Source of the DNA: Aquipuribacter sp. SD81
Lineage (GTDB): Bacteria > Actinomycetota > Actinomycetes > Actinomycetales > JBBAYJ01
Assembly: GCF_037153975.1 (NCBI RefSeq)
Contig: NZ_JBBAYJ010000002.1
Span: 1 to 64,000 of the forward strand
Length of the DNA stretch: 64,000 nucleotides
Direction: 5' to 3'
A model generated the notes under the pieces. That model saw only the letters and a list, made by a program, of their open reading frames with translations, was not told the DNA's origin and did not search any database. Positions within the stretch are counted from its first letter, which is position 1. Each line of letters opens with the position of its first letter. Made by a program: the position numbers and the translations under genes. This document shows, one piece after another, positions 16,491 through 24,584 of the stretch.

Positions 16491-18404
16491 TCAGCCCTCG
16501 GCGAGGGCGCGGGCGTCGGCCGCGACGAGGGCCATCGTGGCGGCGTCCAGCTGCCGCCCGGCCGCCTGCTCGGCCCGGCGCGCCAGGCCCTCGAGGTCAC
16601 CGGAGGCCAGGCGGGTGAGCAGGGCCGTCCGCGCTCCCTCGTCGCCGCCGCGGACCGGTTCCGCGGCGAGGACGAGGGACGCGAGGCCCGCCTGGGTCGC
16701 GACGACGTCGAAGGTGGCCGTCGCGGTCGTCTCCCCGCCCTCGCCGCGGGCGACGGCGACGAGCTCGTGGCCGCCGAGCGCGAGTCCCGCGAGGTCGAGC
16801 GGCTCGCCGGGGGTCACGGGCGTGCCGTCGAGGTGCACCTCGACCGCCTCGGCGTGCTGAGCGGCGACCGCGAGGACCGGCGCCTGCTCGCGCCCGAGCA
16901 CGGCACCGGGCGTGGGCGACAGCACCTCGACGACGGGTGCGGGTGCGGGTGGCACGGGCGCCGAGCGCTCCTGCTCGACCCGCGAGCGCCAGCCGACCAG
17001 CGCGCCCGCGCGGTCGGTGATGATGCCGTCGACACCCACCTCGACGAGCTGCGCCCACTGCGCCGGGTCGTTGAGCGTGTACGGCATGACGGCCACGCCG
17101 GCCTCGTTGAGCGCCGCGACGACCTCCGGTCGGGTCGCGAGCGTCGCGGCGGACGGGTTGTACGCGACGACGTCGAGGGACCGCGCGGTCGCGACGGGGT
17201 CGGCGTCGAGGGTGCCGCGCAGCAGGCCGAGGTCGAGCTCGGCGCTCGCGGCGCGCGCCGAGCGGAGCACGCCGGTGTCGAAGCTCTGCAGCAGCACCTC
17301 GCCGACCATCCCCCGCTCCTCGACGAGGCGCACCATGCGCTCGACCTCGGCGGGGGTCTCGGGGCCCTTCACCTCCAGCAGCAGCGTGGTGCCGCTGCCG
17401 CGGACGGCGTCGAGCACCTGCGCGAGGGTCGGGACGGGCTCGCCGGCGTAGGCGGCGTCGAACCAGGACCCCGCGTCGAGGGTGGCAACGTAGGCGGCGT
17501 CCAGGGTGGCGACGTCGCCCGTGCCGTCCGTGGTGCGGTCGACGGTCTGGTCGTGCAGCACGACGGGCACGCCGTCGCGCGTGGAGTGCGCGTCGACCTC
17601 GACGTACTCGGCGCGCGAGCGGACACCCGCCTCGACCGCGGCGAGCGTGTTCTCCGGCGCGACCGAGGAGTAGCCGCGGTGGGCGACGACGGCCGGGAGC
17701 GTCCCGTCCGGCTGCACGAGGGTCGGCTCCGGCAGCTCGGTGACGCGGACGTCGTCGAACGACGCCCTCGCGCCGTTGACGACGAGGCCGAGCACGCCGT
17801 CGGCGCTGCGGCGCAGGCTGCGGGTCGTCAGCACCTGCTGCCCGTCGAACGACCAGCGGGCCGCGGTGCCCTGCACGTCGACCGCGACGCGGACGTCGCT
17901 GCCCGTGCCCGCCGCGCGCGGCGCCGGGGCGGTCTGCGTGACGTTCCACGTGTTCGCCGCGGTGCGCTCGGCGAACTCGATGCCGTTCGCCGCGGTGCTG
18001 TTCGAGCGCATCGTCGCGATCCACCACGGCACGGCGCCGTCCGCCGCGAGGTCGAGGCCGAGCGCGGCCCAGCGGCTGCTGTTGGCGACCGTCTCGAAGC
18101 GCACGGTCGCCTCGAGGCGGTAGTTGTCGAGGTGCTCACCGAAGGTCAGGCGGGACAGCTGCGAGCCGGTGGACACGCCGACGAGACGCCCGTCGACGAC
18201 CTGCCACTCCCCCTCGACCGGCGTCCAGCCGGCGGGCAACCCGTCGGAGAAGTCCTCGTCGAGGACCACCCGCCCCTCGTCGGTCGGCTCTGCGGCGGCG
18301 GCCGGCGCCGGGGCGACGGTGGGGGCCAGGGTCGAGGCGGTCACGGCGAGGGCTGTGACGGCGAGGGCGGACAGGACGGGACGGAGGAGACGTCTGGGAC
18401 GCAT
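16491..18404 (-). CDS. Secreted glycerophosphodiester phosphodiesterase with N-terminal lectin-like domain
   Basis: A 637-residue exported protein. Residues 1-38 are a signal peptide (RPRRLLRPVLSALAVTALAV, ending in an AxA site before EPTDEG). Residues about 45-215 form a beta-rich LamG/DUF1080-like module (EDFSDGLPAGWTPVEGEWQV). A GDPD TIM barrel runs about 232-465: VAHRGYSSVAPENT (His near 241), EVDAHSTRDGVPVVLHDQ and EVKGPET give the two catalytic His and the metal ligands. It ends with an Ig-like/PKD-like segment and a helical tail. It should release glycerol 3-phosphate from deacylated phospholipids or teichoic-acid-type polymers outside the cell. The ATG is 7 bp after a TAGCGT box (18412-18417, minus strand). 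Confidence 0.87.
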   Translation of the reverse strand: MRPRRLLRPVLSALAVTALAVTASTLAPTVAPAPAAAAEPTDEGRVVLDEDFSDGLPAGWTPVEGEWQVVDGRLVGVSTGSQLSRLTFGEHLDNYRLEATVRFETVANSSRWAALGLDLAADGAVPWWIATMRSNSTAANGIEFAERTAANTWNVTQTAPAPRAAGTGSDVRVAVDVQGTAARWSFDGQQVLTTRSLRRSADGVLGLVVNGARASFDDVRVTELPEPTLVQPDGTLPAVVAHRGYSSVAPENTLAAVEAGVRSRAEYVEVDAHSTRDGVPVVLHDQTVDRTTDGTGDVATLDAAYVATLDAGSWFDAAYAGEPVPTLAQVLDAVRGSGTTLLLEVKGPETPAEVERMVRLVEERGMVGEVLLQSFDTGVLRSARAASAELDLGLLRGTLDADPVATARSLDVVAYNPSAATLATRPEVVAALNEAGVAVMPYTLNDPAQWAQLVEVGVDGIITDRAGALVGWRSRVEQERSAPVPPAPAPVVEVLSPTPGAVLGREQAPVLAVAAQHAEAVEVHLDGTPVTPGEPLDLAGLALGGHELVAVARGEGGETTATATFDVVATQAGLASLVLAAEPVRGGDEGARTALLTRLASGDLEGLARRAEQAAGRQLDAATMALVAADARALAEG

Positions 18405-18515
18405 GACGCGGACGCTAGGGACCGCGCGTGAACCGGTGGCTTACGCAGGGTGAGCACCAGGTGGCCGTGTGGTGACGGTCGATGAGTCCCGGACCGCCCG
18501 CCGGTCGGAGGGGGC

Positions 18516-19169
18516 ATGGAGCTCACCATCCACCTGTTCACCTCCCTCGACGGCGTCGTGCAGGGCCCCGGGTCCCCCGACGAGGACCGCAGCGGCGGCT
18601 TCGACCGCGGCGGCTGGCTCGTGCCGCTCATGGGCGAGGGGTTCGGCGAGGTCGTCGACGGCTGGTTCGCGCGCACGGGCGAGCTGCTGTTCGGCCGCCG
18701 CACGTACGACCTCATGCAGTCGTACTGGCCCCACGTCACCGACGACGGCGGCCTCGCCGGCGAGGCGCTCAACGCCCGCCCCAAGCACGTCGTCACGTCG
18801 CACCCGGACGACCTCGCGCCGTGGCAGGGGGCGGCGCCGCTGCGCGGGGACCTCGTGGCCGGGGTGCGGGCGCTCAAGGGGCGCGAGGCGGACGGCGGCG
18901 GCGAGCTGCAGGTGCACGGCTGCGCGACGCTCGTGCAGGCGCTGCTGCGGGAGGGCCTCGTCGACGAGGTGCGGACCCTCGTGTTCCCGACCGTCGTCGG
19001 CGCGGGCAAGCGCCTGTTCGAGCCGGGGCTGCCGCCGAGCACGTGGCGGCTGGTGGAGGCGACGCCGACGGCGTCCGGCGCGGTCGCCGCGCGCTACCGC
19101 CCGGTCGCGCACGCCGGGGCGGGCGAGTTCGTCGTCGAGGACGGCCGCGAGGTGTCGCGGCCGGCGTGA
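18516..19169 (+). CDS. Dihydrofolate reductase family protein (RibD C-terminal-like)
   Basis: A 217-residue cytosolic protein. The opening ELTIHLFTSLDGVVQGPG, then LLFGRRTYDLM, KHVVTSHPDDL and a C-terminal LVFPTVVGAGKRLFE are the standard marks of the RibD_C/DHFR-like NADPH reductase fold (YyaP/YwjB type). The substrate of these stand-alone proteins is mostly unknown. A GGAGGGGG ribosome-binding site precedes the ATG. It is divergent from the GDPD gene and 76 bp upstream of the dihydropyrimidinase gene, which has its own box, so a link to pyrimidine metabolism is possible but not shown. Confidence 0.85.
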   Translation: MELTIHLFTSLDGVVQGPGSPDEDRSGGFDRGGWLVPLMGEGFGEVVDGWFARTGELLFGRRTYDLMQSYWPHVTDDGGLAGEALNARPKHVVTSHPDDLAPWQGAAPLRGDLVAGVRALKGREADGGGELQVHGCATLVQALLREGLVDEVRTLVFPTVVGAGKRLFEPGLPPSTWRLVEATPTASGAVAARYRPVAHAGAGEFVVEDGREVSRPA

Positions 19170-19245
19170 GGCGGCACGGCCCCGGCGACCTTTACCGGGG
19201 CCGCGGGGCGGTCTAGCGTCGGGCACCCCGACGCAGGAGGCCCCC

Positions 19246-20664
19246 ATGACCCGGACGCTCATCAGCAACGGCACCGTGGTGACGGCGACGGGCAGCCACG
19301 CCCTCGACGTCCTCGTGGACGGCGAGACGGTGGCGGCGCTGCTGCAGCCGGGCCAGGCGGCCGCGCTCGGCGTCACCGCCGACGAGACGATCGACGCCAC
19401 CGGCACGTACGTCGTGCCGGGCGGCATCGACGCCCACACGCACATGGAGATGCCGTTCGGTGGCACGCAGGCCTCCGACACGTTCGAGACCGGCACCCGG
19501 GCCGCCGCGCACGGCGGCACGACGACGATCATCGACTTCGCTGTTCAGACGGCCGGCAACGACGTCCGGGCCAGCCTCGACACGTGGCACGCGAAGGCCG
19601 ACGGCGAGTGCGCCGTCGACTACGCGTTCCACATGATCATCGGCGGGGTCGACGAGGCGAGCCTCAAGCTCATGGGCGACCTCGTCGCCGAGGGCATCAC
19701 GAGCTTCAAGCTCTTCATGGCCTACCCCGGCGTCTTCTACTCCGACGACGGGCAGATCCTGCGCGCCATGCAGCGCGCCGCCGAGCTCGGCGCGATGATC
19801 TCGATGCACGCCGAGAACGGCATCGCGATCGACGTCCTCGCCGAGCAGGCGGCCGCCCGCGGCGAGACCGCCCCCATCCACCACGGCATCACCCGGCCCG
19901 CGCGGCTGGAGGGCGAGGCGACGCACCGGGCCATCCAGCTCGCCCTCGTGGCCGGGGCGCCCGTGTACTTCGTCCACCTGTCGAGCTCCGAGGCCCTCAC
20001 CGAGGTGGCGCGGGCCCGGGCCGAGGGCCACAACGTCTTCGCCGAGACGTGCCCGCAGTACCTCTACCTCACACTGGAGGACCACCTCGGCGCGCCCGGC
20101 GAGGACGGGTTCGAGGGCGCGAAGTACGTGTGCAGCGCCCCGCTCCGCACCAGGGACGAGCACCACCACCGCGACCTGTGGCGCGGGCTGCGGACCAACG
20201 ACCTCGCCGTCGTCGCGACCGACCACTGCCCCTTCTGCTTCAAGGACCAGAAGGAGCTCGGCCGCGACGACTTCCGCCTCATCCCGAACGGCATCGGCGG
20301 CGTCGAGCACCGCATGGACCTCGTCTACCAGGGCGTCGTCACCGGCGACCTGAGCCTCGAGCGCTGGGTGGAGACGTGCTCGACGACCCCGGCGCGCATG
20401 TTCGGCCTTTACCCGCGCAAGGGCGTCGTCGCCCCCGGCGCGGACGCCGACATCGTGCTGTACGACCCGCGGGCACGGACCACGATCAGCGCCGCCACGC
20501 ACCACATGAACATGGACTACTCGGCGTACGAGGGGTTCGAGATCGCGGGCGGGGTCCGCACCGTCATGTCGCGTGGCCGGGTCGTCGTCGACCGCGGCCG
20601 CTACCTCGGCTCCAAGGGCGACGGCCGGTTCGTGCCGCGGGGCCTGTCGACGTACCTGCGCTGA
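19246..20664 (+). CDS. hydA: Dihydropyrimidinase / D-hydantoinase
   Basis: A 472-residue cyclic amidohydrolase with a complete binuclear zinc site: His64 and His66 (DAHTHMEMPFGG), carboxylated Lys155 (SFKLFMAYPG), His188 (MHAENG), His244 (VHLSS) and Asp326 (ATDHCPF). PNGIGGVEHRMDL and the C-terminal KGVVAPGADADIVLYDP are typical of the hydantoinase/dihydropyrimidinase branch. It opens dihydrouracil or dihydrothymine to N-carbamoyl-beta-amino acids, the substrate of the amidohydrolase 6.6 kb upstream. AGGAGG lies ahead of the ATG, and a TAGCGT box lies at 19214-19219. Allantoinase is less likely given the FGGTQASDTFETGTRAA stretch. Confidence 0.93.
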   Translation: MTRTLISNGTVVTATGSHALDVLVDGETVAALLQPGQAAALGVTADETIDATGTYVVPGGIDAHTHMEMPFGGTQASDTFETGTRAAAHGGTTTIIDFAVQTAGNDVRASLDTWHAKADGECAVDYAFHMIIGGVDEASLKLMGDLVAEGITSFKLFMAYPGVFYSDDGQILRAMQRAAELGAMISMHAENGIAIDVLAEQAAARGETAPIHHGITRPARLEGEATHRAIQLALVAGAPVYFVHLSSSEALTEVARARAEGHNVFAETCPQYLYLTLEDHLGAPGEDGFEGAKYVCSAPLRTRDEHHHRDLWRGLRTNDLAVVATDHCPFCFKDQKELGRDDFRLIPNGIGGVEHRMDLVYQGVVTGDLSLERWVETCSTTPARMFGLYPRKGVVAPGADADIVLYDPRARTTISAATHHMNMDYSAYEGFEIAGGVRTVMSRGRVVVDRGRYLGSKGDGRFVPRGLSTYLR

Positions 20665-20683
20665 GGCGACGGGCGCCGCGTCC

Positions 20684-21886
20684 TCAGCCGCCCGAGCCCG
20701 CGGGGCCGGTGGGCCCGGCGGGGGTGGGCAGGTCCTGCAGGTCCTCGAACAGGGCCGCCACCCGCCCGTCGATCTCCACCTGCGTGGCGAGCACCGCGAC
20801 CGTCCCGTCCGGGTCGACGAAGAAGTCCGTCCCCAGACCACCGGACCAGCCGAAGCGACCCGCGTGCGGGCCGGCGTCGCGCACGGCGACGCCGAAGCCC
20901 CAGCCCGTCCCCTCCCAGAAGCCCGGCAAGAAGCTGTCGGGCGTCTTGACGGCGTCCGGCACCTGGTCGCTCGTCATCGCGCGCACGTGCTCGGCGGCGA
21001 GGAACCGCTCCCCGTCGAGGACGCCGTCGTCGGCGAGCAGGCGCGCGAACCGCGCGTAGTCGCCGACGCTTGAGACGAGCTCGCCGTGGCCGACGTCGTC
21101 ACCCGGCGGCACCGCGAGCGAGCCCGCGGGCTCGACCTCGACGAGGCCGTCGCCGGTGCGGCGGTAGGCGGCGGGCAGCCGGGCGCGGTCGGGACCGTCG
21201 ACCCGGTAGCCCGTGTCGTGCATGCCGAGCGGCGACAGGAGGTCGTCCGCCAGGTGCGCGCCCAGGTCGCCCCCGGTGCACCGCCCGAGGAGGAGACCCA
21301 GCACCTGGTACGAGTGGTGGTAGCGCCAGCCCTCACCCGGCTGGAAGGCCAGCGGGAGCCCCGCGAGCCGCGCGAGCCACTCCGGGGCGGCGAGCGCGGG
21401 CGGCTCCTGGCCGGCGGCGGTGCCGTCGCGCTCCATCTGCCGGGCGAGCGGGCTGTCGGTCACGGCCACCCCCCAGCCGGAGGTGCACGTGAGCAGGTGC
21501 CGGACGGTGACGGGCCGGGCGAGCGGCACCGTGTCGTCGAGGTCGGCGCCGGGCGAGCGCAGCACCCGCAGGTCCGCCAGCTCCGGCAGCCAGCCGGCGA
21601 CCGGGTCGTCGAGGCCGAGCGCACCGCGCTCGACGAGCCGCAGCGTCGCGACGGCGAGGACCGCCTTGGTCATCGACTGCACGCGGAACACGGCGTCGGT
21701 GCGCAGGGGGGCGCCGCCGACCTCGGCCACGCCCGCCGCCAGCGGCCTCGCGCCGCGGCCGCCGTGCACGGCCACCGCCCCCGGCACGGTCCCCGCCTCG
21801 ACGTGGCGCGCGAGCAGCGCGGCCAGCGGGGCCGTGGCGGGGTCGGCGGCGGGGTCGGGGACGGGATCGGGAGACGCCTCGGGCAT
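20684..21886 (-). CDS. Serine hydrolase of the beta-lactamase/EstB family (class C-like)
   Basis: A 400-residue protein with the SxxK nucleophile motif SMTK (FRVQSMTKAVLA), a GWRYHHSYQVLG segment at the position of the catalytic Tyr motif, and a WSGGLGT segment near the C terminus in place of KTG. This is the pattern of the penicillin-binding-protein-like esterases (Pfam Beta-lactamase, EstB type), which hydrolyse esters or amides. There is no signal peptide, so an intracellular esterase is more likely than a true beta-lactamase. It lies between pyrimidine catabolic genes but on the opposite strand, which gives no functional link. Confidence 0.85.
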   Translation of the reverse strand: MPEASPDPVPDPAADPATAPLAALLARHVEAGTVPGAVAVHGGRGARPLAAGVAEVGGAPLRTDAVFRVQSMTKAVLAVATLRLVERGALGLDDPVAGWLPELADLRVLRSPGADLDDTVPLARPVTVRHLLTCTSGWGVAVTDSPLARQMERDGTAAGQEPPALAAPEWLARLAGLPLAFQPGEGWRYHHSYQVLGLLLGRCTGGDLGAHLADDLLSPLGMHDTGYRVDGPDRARLPAAYRRTGDGLVEVEPAGSLAVPPGDDVGHGELVSSVGDYARFARLLADDGVLDGERFLAAEHVRAMTSDQVPDAVKTPDSFLPGFWEGTGWGFGVAVRDAGPHAGRFGWSGGLGTDFFVDPDGTVAVLATQVEIDGRVAALFEDLQDLPTPAGPTGPAGSGG

Positions 21887-21936
21887 GCCCCGAGGCTGCC
21901 AGAGCCCGGGCCCTACCTGCGTCGCGCGCCCCTCGC

Positions 21937-21942
21937 TACAGT
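21937..21942 (+). promoter_or_regulatory. Putative -10 box for mmsA
   Basis: TACAGT with a leader of about 20 bp and a GAGGAG ribosome-binding site before ATG 21970. Likely promoter of the mmsA-LLM pair. Confidence 0.35.
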
Positions 21943-21969
21943 CCCAGGACCTGCCGCGAGGAGACCACG

Positions 21970-23487
21970 ATGACCGCAGCGCCGACCGAGGCCGCCGCCC
22001 CCGCCCGCATCCCGCACTGGGTCGACGGCGCCCACCGGCCCGGCACGTCGGGACGCAGCGCCGACGTGCACGACCCGGCGACCGGCCGCGTGACCGGCCG
22101 CGTCGACCTCGCGAGCACCGAGGAGGTGGACGCGGCGGTCGCCTCCGCGCTCGCGGCGTGGCAGGAGTGGCGCCACACGAGCGTCGCGACGCGCACCCGC
22201 CTCATGTTCCGCTTCCGCGAGCTCGTGGAGGCCAACCGCGACGAGCTCGCGCGCCGGCTGTCCGCCGAGCACGGCAAGGTGCTGTCCGACGCGGGCGGCG
22301 AGGTCGCCCGGGCGCTGGAGAACATCGAGTTCGCGTGCGGGCTCGCCGAGCACCTCAAGGGCGGCTACAGCGAGCAGGCCTCCGGCGGGGTCGACGTGTA
22401 CTCCATGCGGCAGCCGCTCGGCGTCGTCGCCGGCATCACGCCGTTCAACTTCCCCGCCATGGTCCCGCTGTGGATGCTGCCGAACGCCGTCGCGTGCGGG
22501 AACACCTTCGTGCTCAAGCCGAGCGAGAAGGACCCCTCGGCGCCGCTCTTCGTCGCCGAGCTGTTCGCCGAGGCCGGGTTCCCACCCGGCGTGCTGACGG
22601 TGGTCAACGGCGACAAGGAGGCCGTCGACCGGCTCCTCGTGCACCCCGACGTCGCGGCCGTCAGCTTCGTCGGCTCGACGCCGATCGCGCGGTACGTGTA
22701 CGAGACGGGCACCGCGCACGGCAAGCGCGTCCAGGCCCTCGGCGGCGCGAAGAACCACATGGTCGTCCTGCCCGACGCCGACGTCGACCTCGCCGCCGAC
22801 GCCGCGGTGTCCGCCGCCTACGGCTCCGCGGGCGAGCGGTGCATGGCCGTCAGCGTCGTCGTCGCCGTCGGGGACGTCGGCGACCCGCTCGTCGACGCGA
22901 TCGCGGCCCGCGTCGACAAGCTCGTGATCGGGCCGGGCGACGACCCCGACTCCCAGATGGGTCCGCTCGTCACGCGCGAGCACCGCGACCGGGTGGCCGG
23001 CTACGTCGGCGCCGGGCAGGAGGCCGGCGCGCGCGTCGTGGTCGACGGGCGGCAGAGGCACTTCGACGGCGACGGGTTCTTCCTCGGCGTCACGCTGCTC
23101 GACCACGTCACACCCGACATGAGCGTGTACACCGACGAGATCTTCGGGCCGGTGCTGTGCGTGGTCCGCGCCGACACCTACGCCGAGGCCGTCGCGCTGC
23201 TCGAGGCGAACCCGTGGGGCAACGGCGCGGCCATCTTCACCCGCGACGGCGGCGCCGCCCGCCGCTTCCAGCACGAGGTGAGCGCCGGCATGGTCGGGGT
23301 CAACGTGCCGATCCCCGTGCCCGTCGGCTACTACTCCTTCGGCGGCTGGAAGGACTCGCTCTTCGGCGACACGCACATGTACGGCCCGGAGGGCATCCGG
23401 TTCTGGACGCGCGGCAAGGTCGTGACGAGCCGCTGGCCGGACCCGGCCACGTCGGCCGTCGACCTCGGCTTCCCGCGGAACTCCTGA
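21970..23487 (+). CDS. mmsA: CoA-acylating methylmalonate/malonate-semialdehyde dehydrogenase
   Basis: A 505-residue aldehyde dehydrogenase. The NAD loop is FVGSTPIARYVYE, and the catalytic Cys291 lies in AGERCMAVSVVV. The lack of a general-base Glu before it (ALGGAKNHMVVLPDAD instead of ELGGK) and the LWMLPNAVACGNTFVLKPSEKDP segment mark the MmsA/IolA subfamily. That subfamily decarboxylates (methyl)malonate semialdehyde to propionyl- or acetyl-CoA with NAD+ and CoA. Here it would finish the breakdown of beta-alanine or 3-aminoisobutyrate made by the upstream enzymes. The next gene starts 16 bp after the stop on the same strand, so the two are probably cotranscribed. Confidence 0.92.
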   Translation: MTAAPTEAAAPARIPHWVDGAHRPGTSGRSADVHDPATGRVTGRVDLASTEEVDAAVASALAAWQEWRHTSVATRTRLMFRFRELVEANRDELARRLSAEHGKVLSDAGGEVARALENIEFACGLAEHLKGGYSEQASGGVDVYSMRQPLGVVAGITPFNFPAMVPLWMLPNAVACGNTFVLKPSEKDPSAPLFVAELFAEAGFPPGVLTVVNGDKEAVDRLLVHPDVAAVSFVGSTPIARYVYETGTAHGKRVQALGGAKNHMVVLPDADVDLAADAAVSAAYGSAGERCMAVSVVVAVGDVGDPLVDAIAARVDKLVIGPGDDPDSQMGPLVTREHRDRVAGYVGAGQEAGARVVVDGRQRHFDGDGFFLGVTLLDHVTPDMSVYTDEIFGPVLCVVRADTYAEAVALLEANPWGNGAAIFTRDGGAARRFQHEVSAGMVGVNVPIPVPVGYYSFGGWKDSLFGDTHMYGPEGIRFWTRGKVVTSRWPDPATSAVDLGFPRNS

Positions 23488-23503
23488 GAGGGCGCGGCGC
23501 AGC

Positions 23504-24520
23504 ATGGACCTCGGCCTCGTCCTGCAGAACGACCCGCCGGCCTGGCGCGTCGTCGACCTGCTCCGCCGCGCGGAGACCCTCGGCTTCAGCCACGGCTGGA
23601 CGTTCGACTCCCACGTGCTGTGGCAGGAGCCCTACGTCGTCTACAGCCAGGTCCTCGCCGCCACGCACCGGATGGTCGTCGGCCCGATGGTGACGAACCC
23701 CGGCACCCGCGACTGGACGGTCATCGCGAGCCTGCACGCGACGCTGCACGACATGTACGGCGAGCGGACGGTGTGCGCCTTCGGCCGCGGCGACTCGGCC
23801 ATGCGCTACATCGGCCGGTCGCCGTGCACCCTCGCGGAGGTCCGCGACGCCATGCACACCGTCAAGGACCTCGCCGAGGGACGCACCGTCACGTACAACG
23901 ACCGCGAGATCGCCTTCCCGTGGCGCGCGGGCGGGTCCCTCCCGGTCTACATGGCCGGGTACGGGCCGAAGGCGTTGCGGACGTGCGGGGAGCACGCCGA
24001 CGGCTTCATCCTCCAGCTGGCCGACCCGTCCGTCGTCGAGTGGACGGTCGGGGCCGTCCGCGAGGCCGCCGCGGCCGCCGGCCGCGACCCGGACTCGGTC
24101 TACGTCGTGGTGGCCGCGCCCGCGTACGTCGGCCCGGAGGAGCACCTGCCGCACATGCGCGACCAGGTCCGCTGGTTCGGCGGGATGGTCGGCAACCACG
24201 TCGCCGACCTGGTGGGGCGCTACGGCGACGCCGGCGCGGCGGTGCCGACGGCGCTCACCGACTACATCCGGGGCCGGCAGGGCTACGACTACGCCGAGCA
24301 CGGTCGGGCCGGCAACACGCACACCGACTTCGTGCCGGACGAGGTCATCGACCGCTTCTGCCTGCTCGGGCCGGTCGAGCGCCACCTCGAGCGCCTCGCG
24401 GAGCTGCGCGACCTGGGCGTCGACCAGTTCGCCGTCTACCTCATGCACGACGAGCCGGAGGCGACGCTCACGGCCTACGGCGAGCGGGTCGCACCGGTCC
24501 TGCGGCGCGACCGCGGCTGA
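23504..24520 (+). CDS. LLM-class, F420-type oxidoreductase (TIGR03842/CPS_4043-like)
   Basis: A 338-residue luciferase-like TIM-barrel enzyme: MDLGLVLQNDPPAWRVVDLLRRAE, GWTFDSHVLWQEPYVVYSQVLA, GTRDWTVIASLHATLHDMYG, CAFGRGDSAMRYIG and VYMAGYGPKALRTCGEHADGF. These recall methylenetetrahydromethanopterin reductase (Mer) and the TIGR03842 family, whose substrate is unknown. F420 use is likely in actinobacteria but not provable here. It lies 16 bp after mmsA, followed by a hairpin terminator, so it belongs to the same transcript. RutA, which opens uracil, is also an LLM-fold enzyme. A ring-reduction or ring-opening role in pyrimidine use is therefore a reasonable hypothesis. Confidence 0.88.
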   Translation: MDLGLVLQNDPPAWRVVDLLRRAETLGFSHGWTFDSHVLWQEPYVVYSQVLAATHRMVVGPMVTNPGTRDWTVIASLHATLHDMYGERTVCAFGRGDSAMRYIGRSPCTLAEVRDAMHTVKDLAEGRTVTYNDREIAFPWRAGGSLPVYMAGYGPKALRTCGEHADGFILQLADPSVVEWTVGAVREAAAAAGRDPDSVYVVVAAPAYVGPEEHLPHMRDQVRWFGGMVGNHVADLVGRYGDAGAAVPTALTDYIRGRQGYDYAEHGRAGNTHTDFVPDEVIDRFCLLGPVERHLERLAELRDLGVDQFAVYLMHDEPEATLTAYGERVAPVLRRDRG

Positions 24521-24526
24521 GGCGGG

Positions 24527-24550
24527 GCCGGACGGGGTCCCCCGTCCGGC
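24527..24550 (+). terminator. Hairpin terminator after mmsA-LLM operon
   Basis: GCCGGACGGG pairs perfectly with CCCGTCCGGC across a 4-nt loop, 6 bp after the LLM stop codon. There is no U tract, as is usual in high-GC actinobacteria. Confidence 0.65.
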
Positions 24551-24584
24551 TCAAGAACCGACACGCGGTGCCGATGAGCGACAG

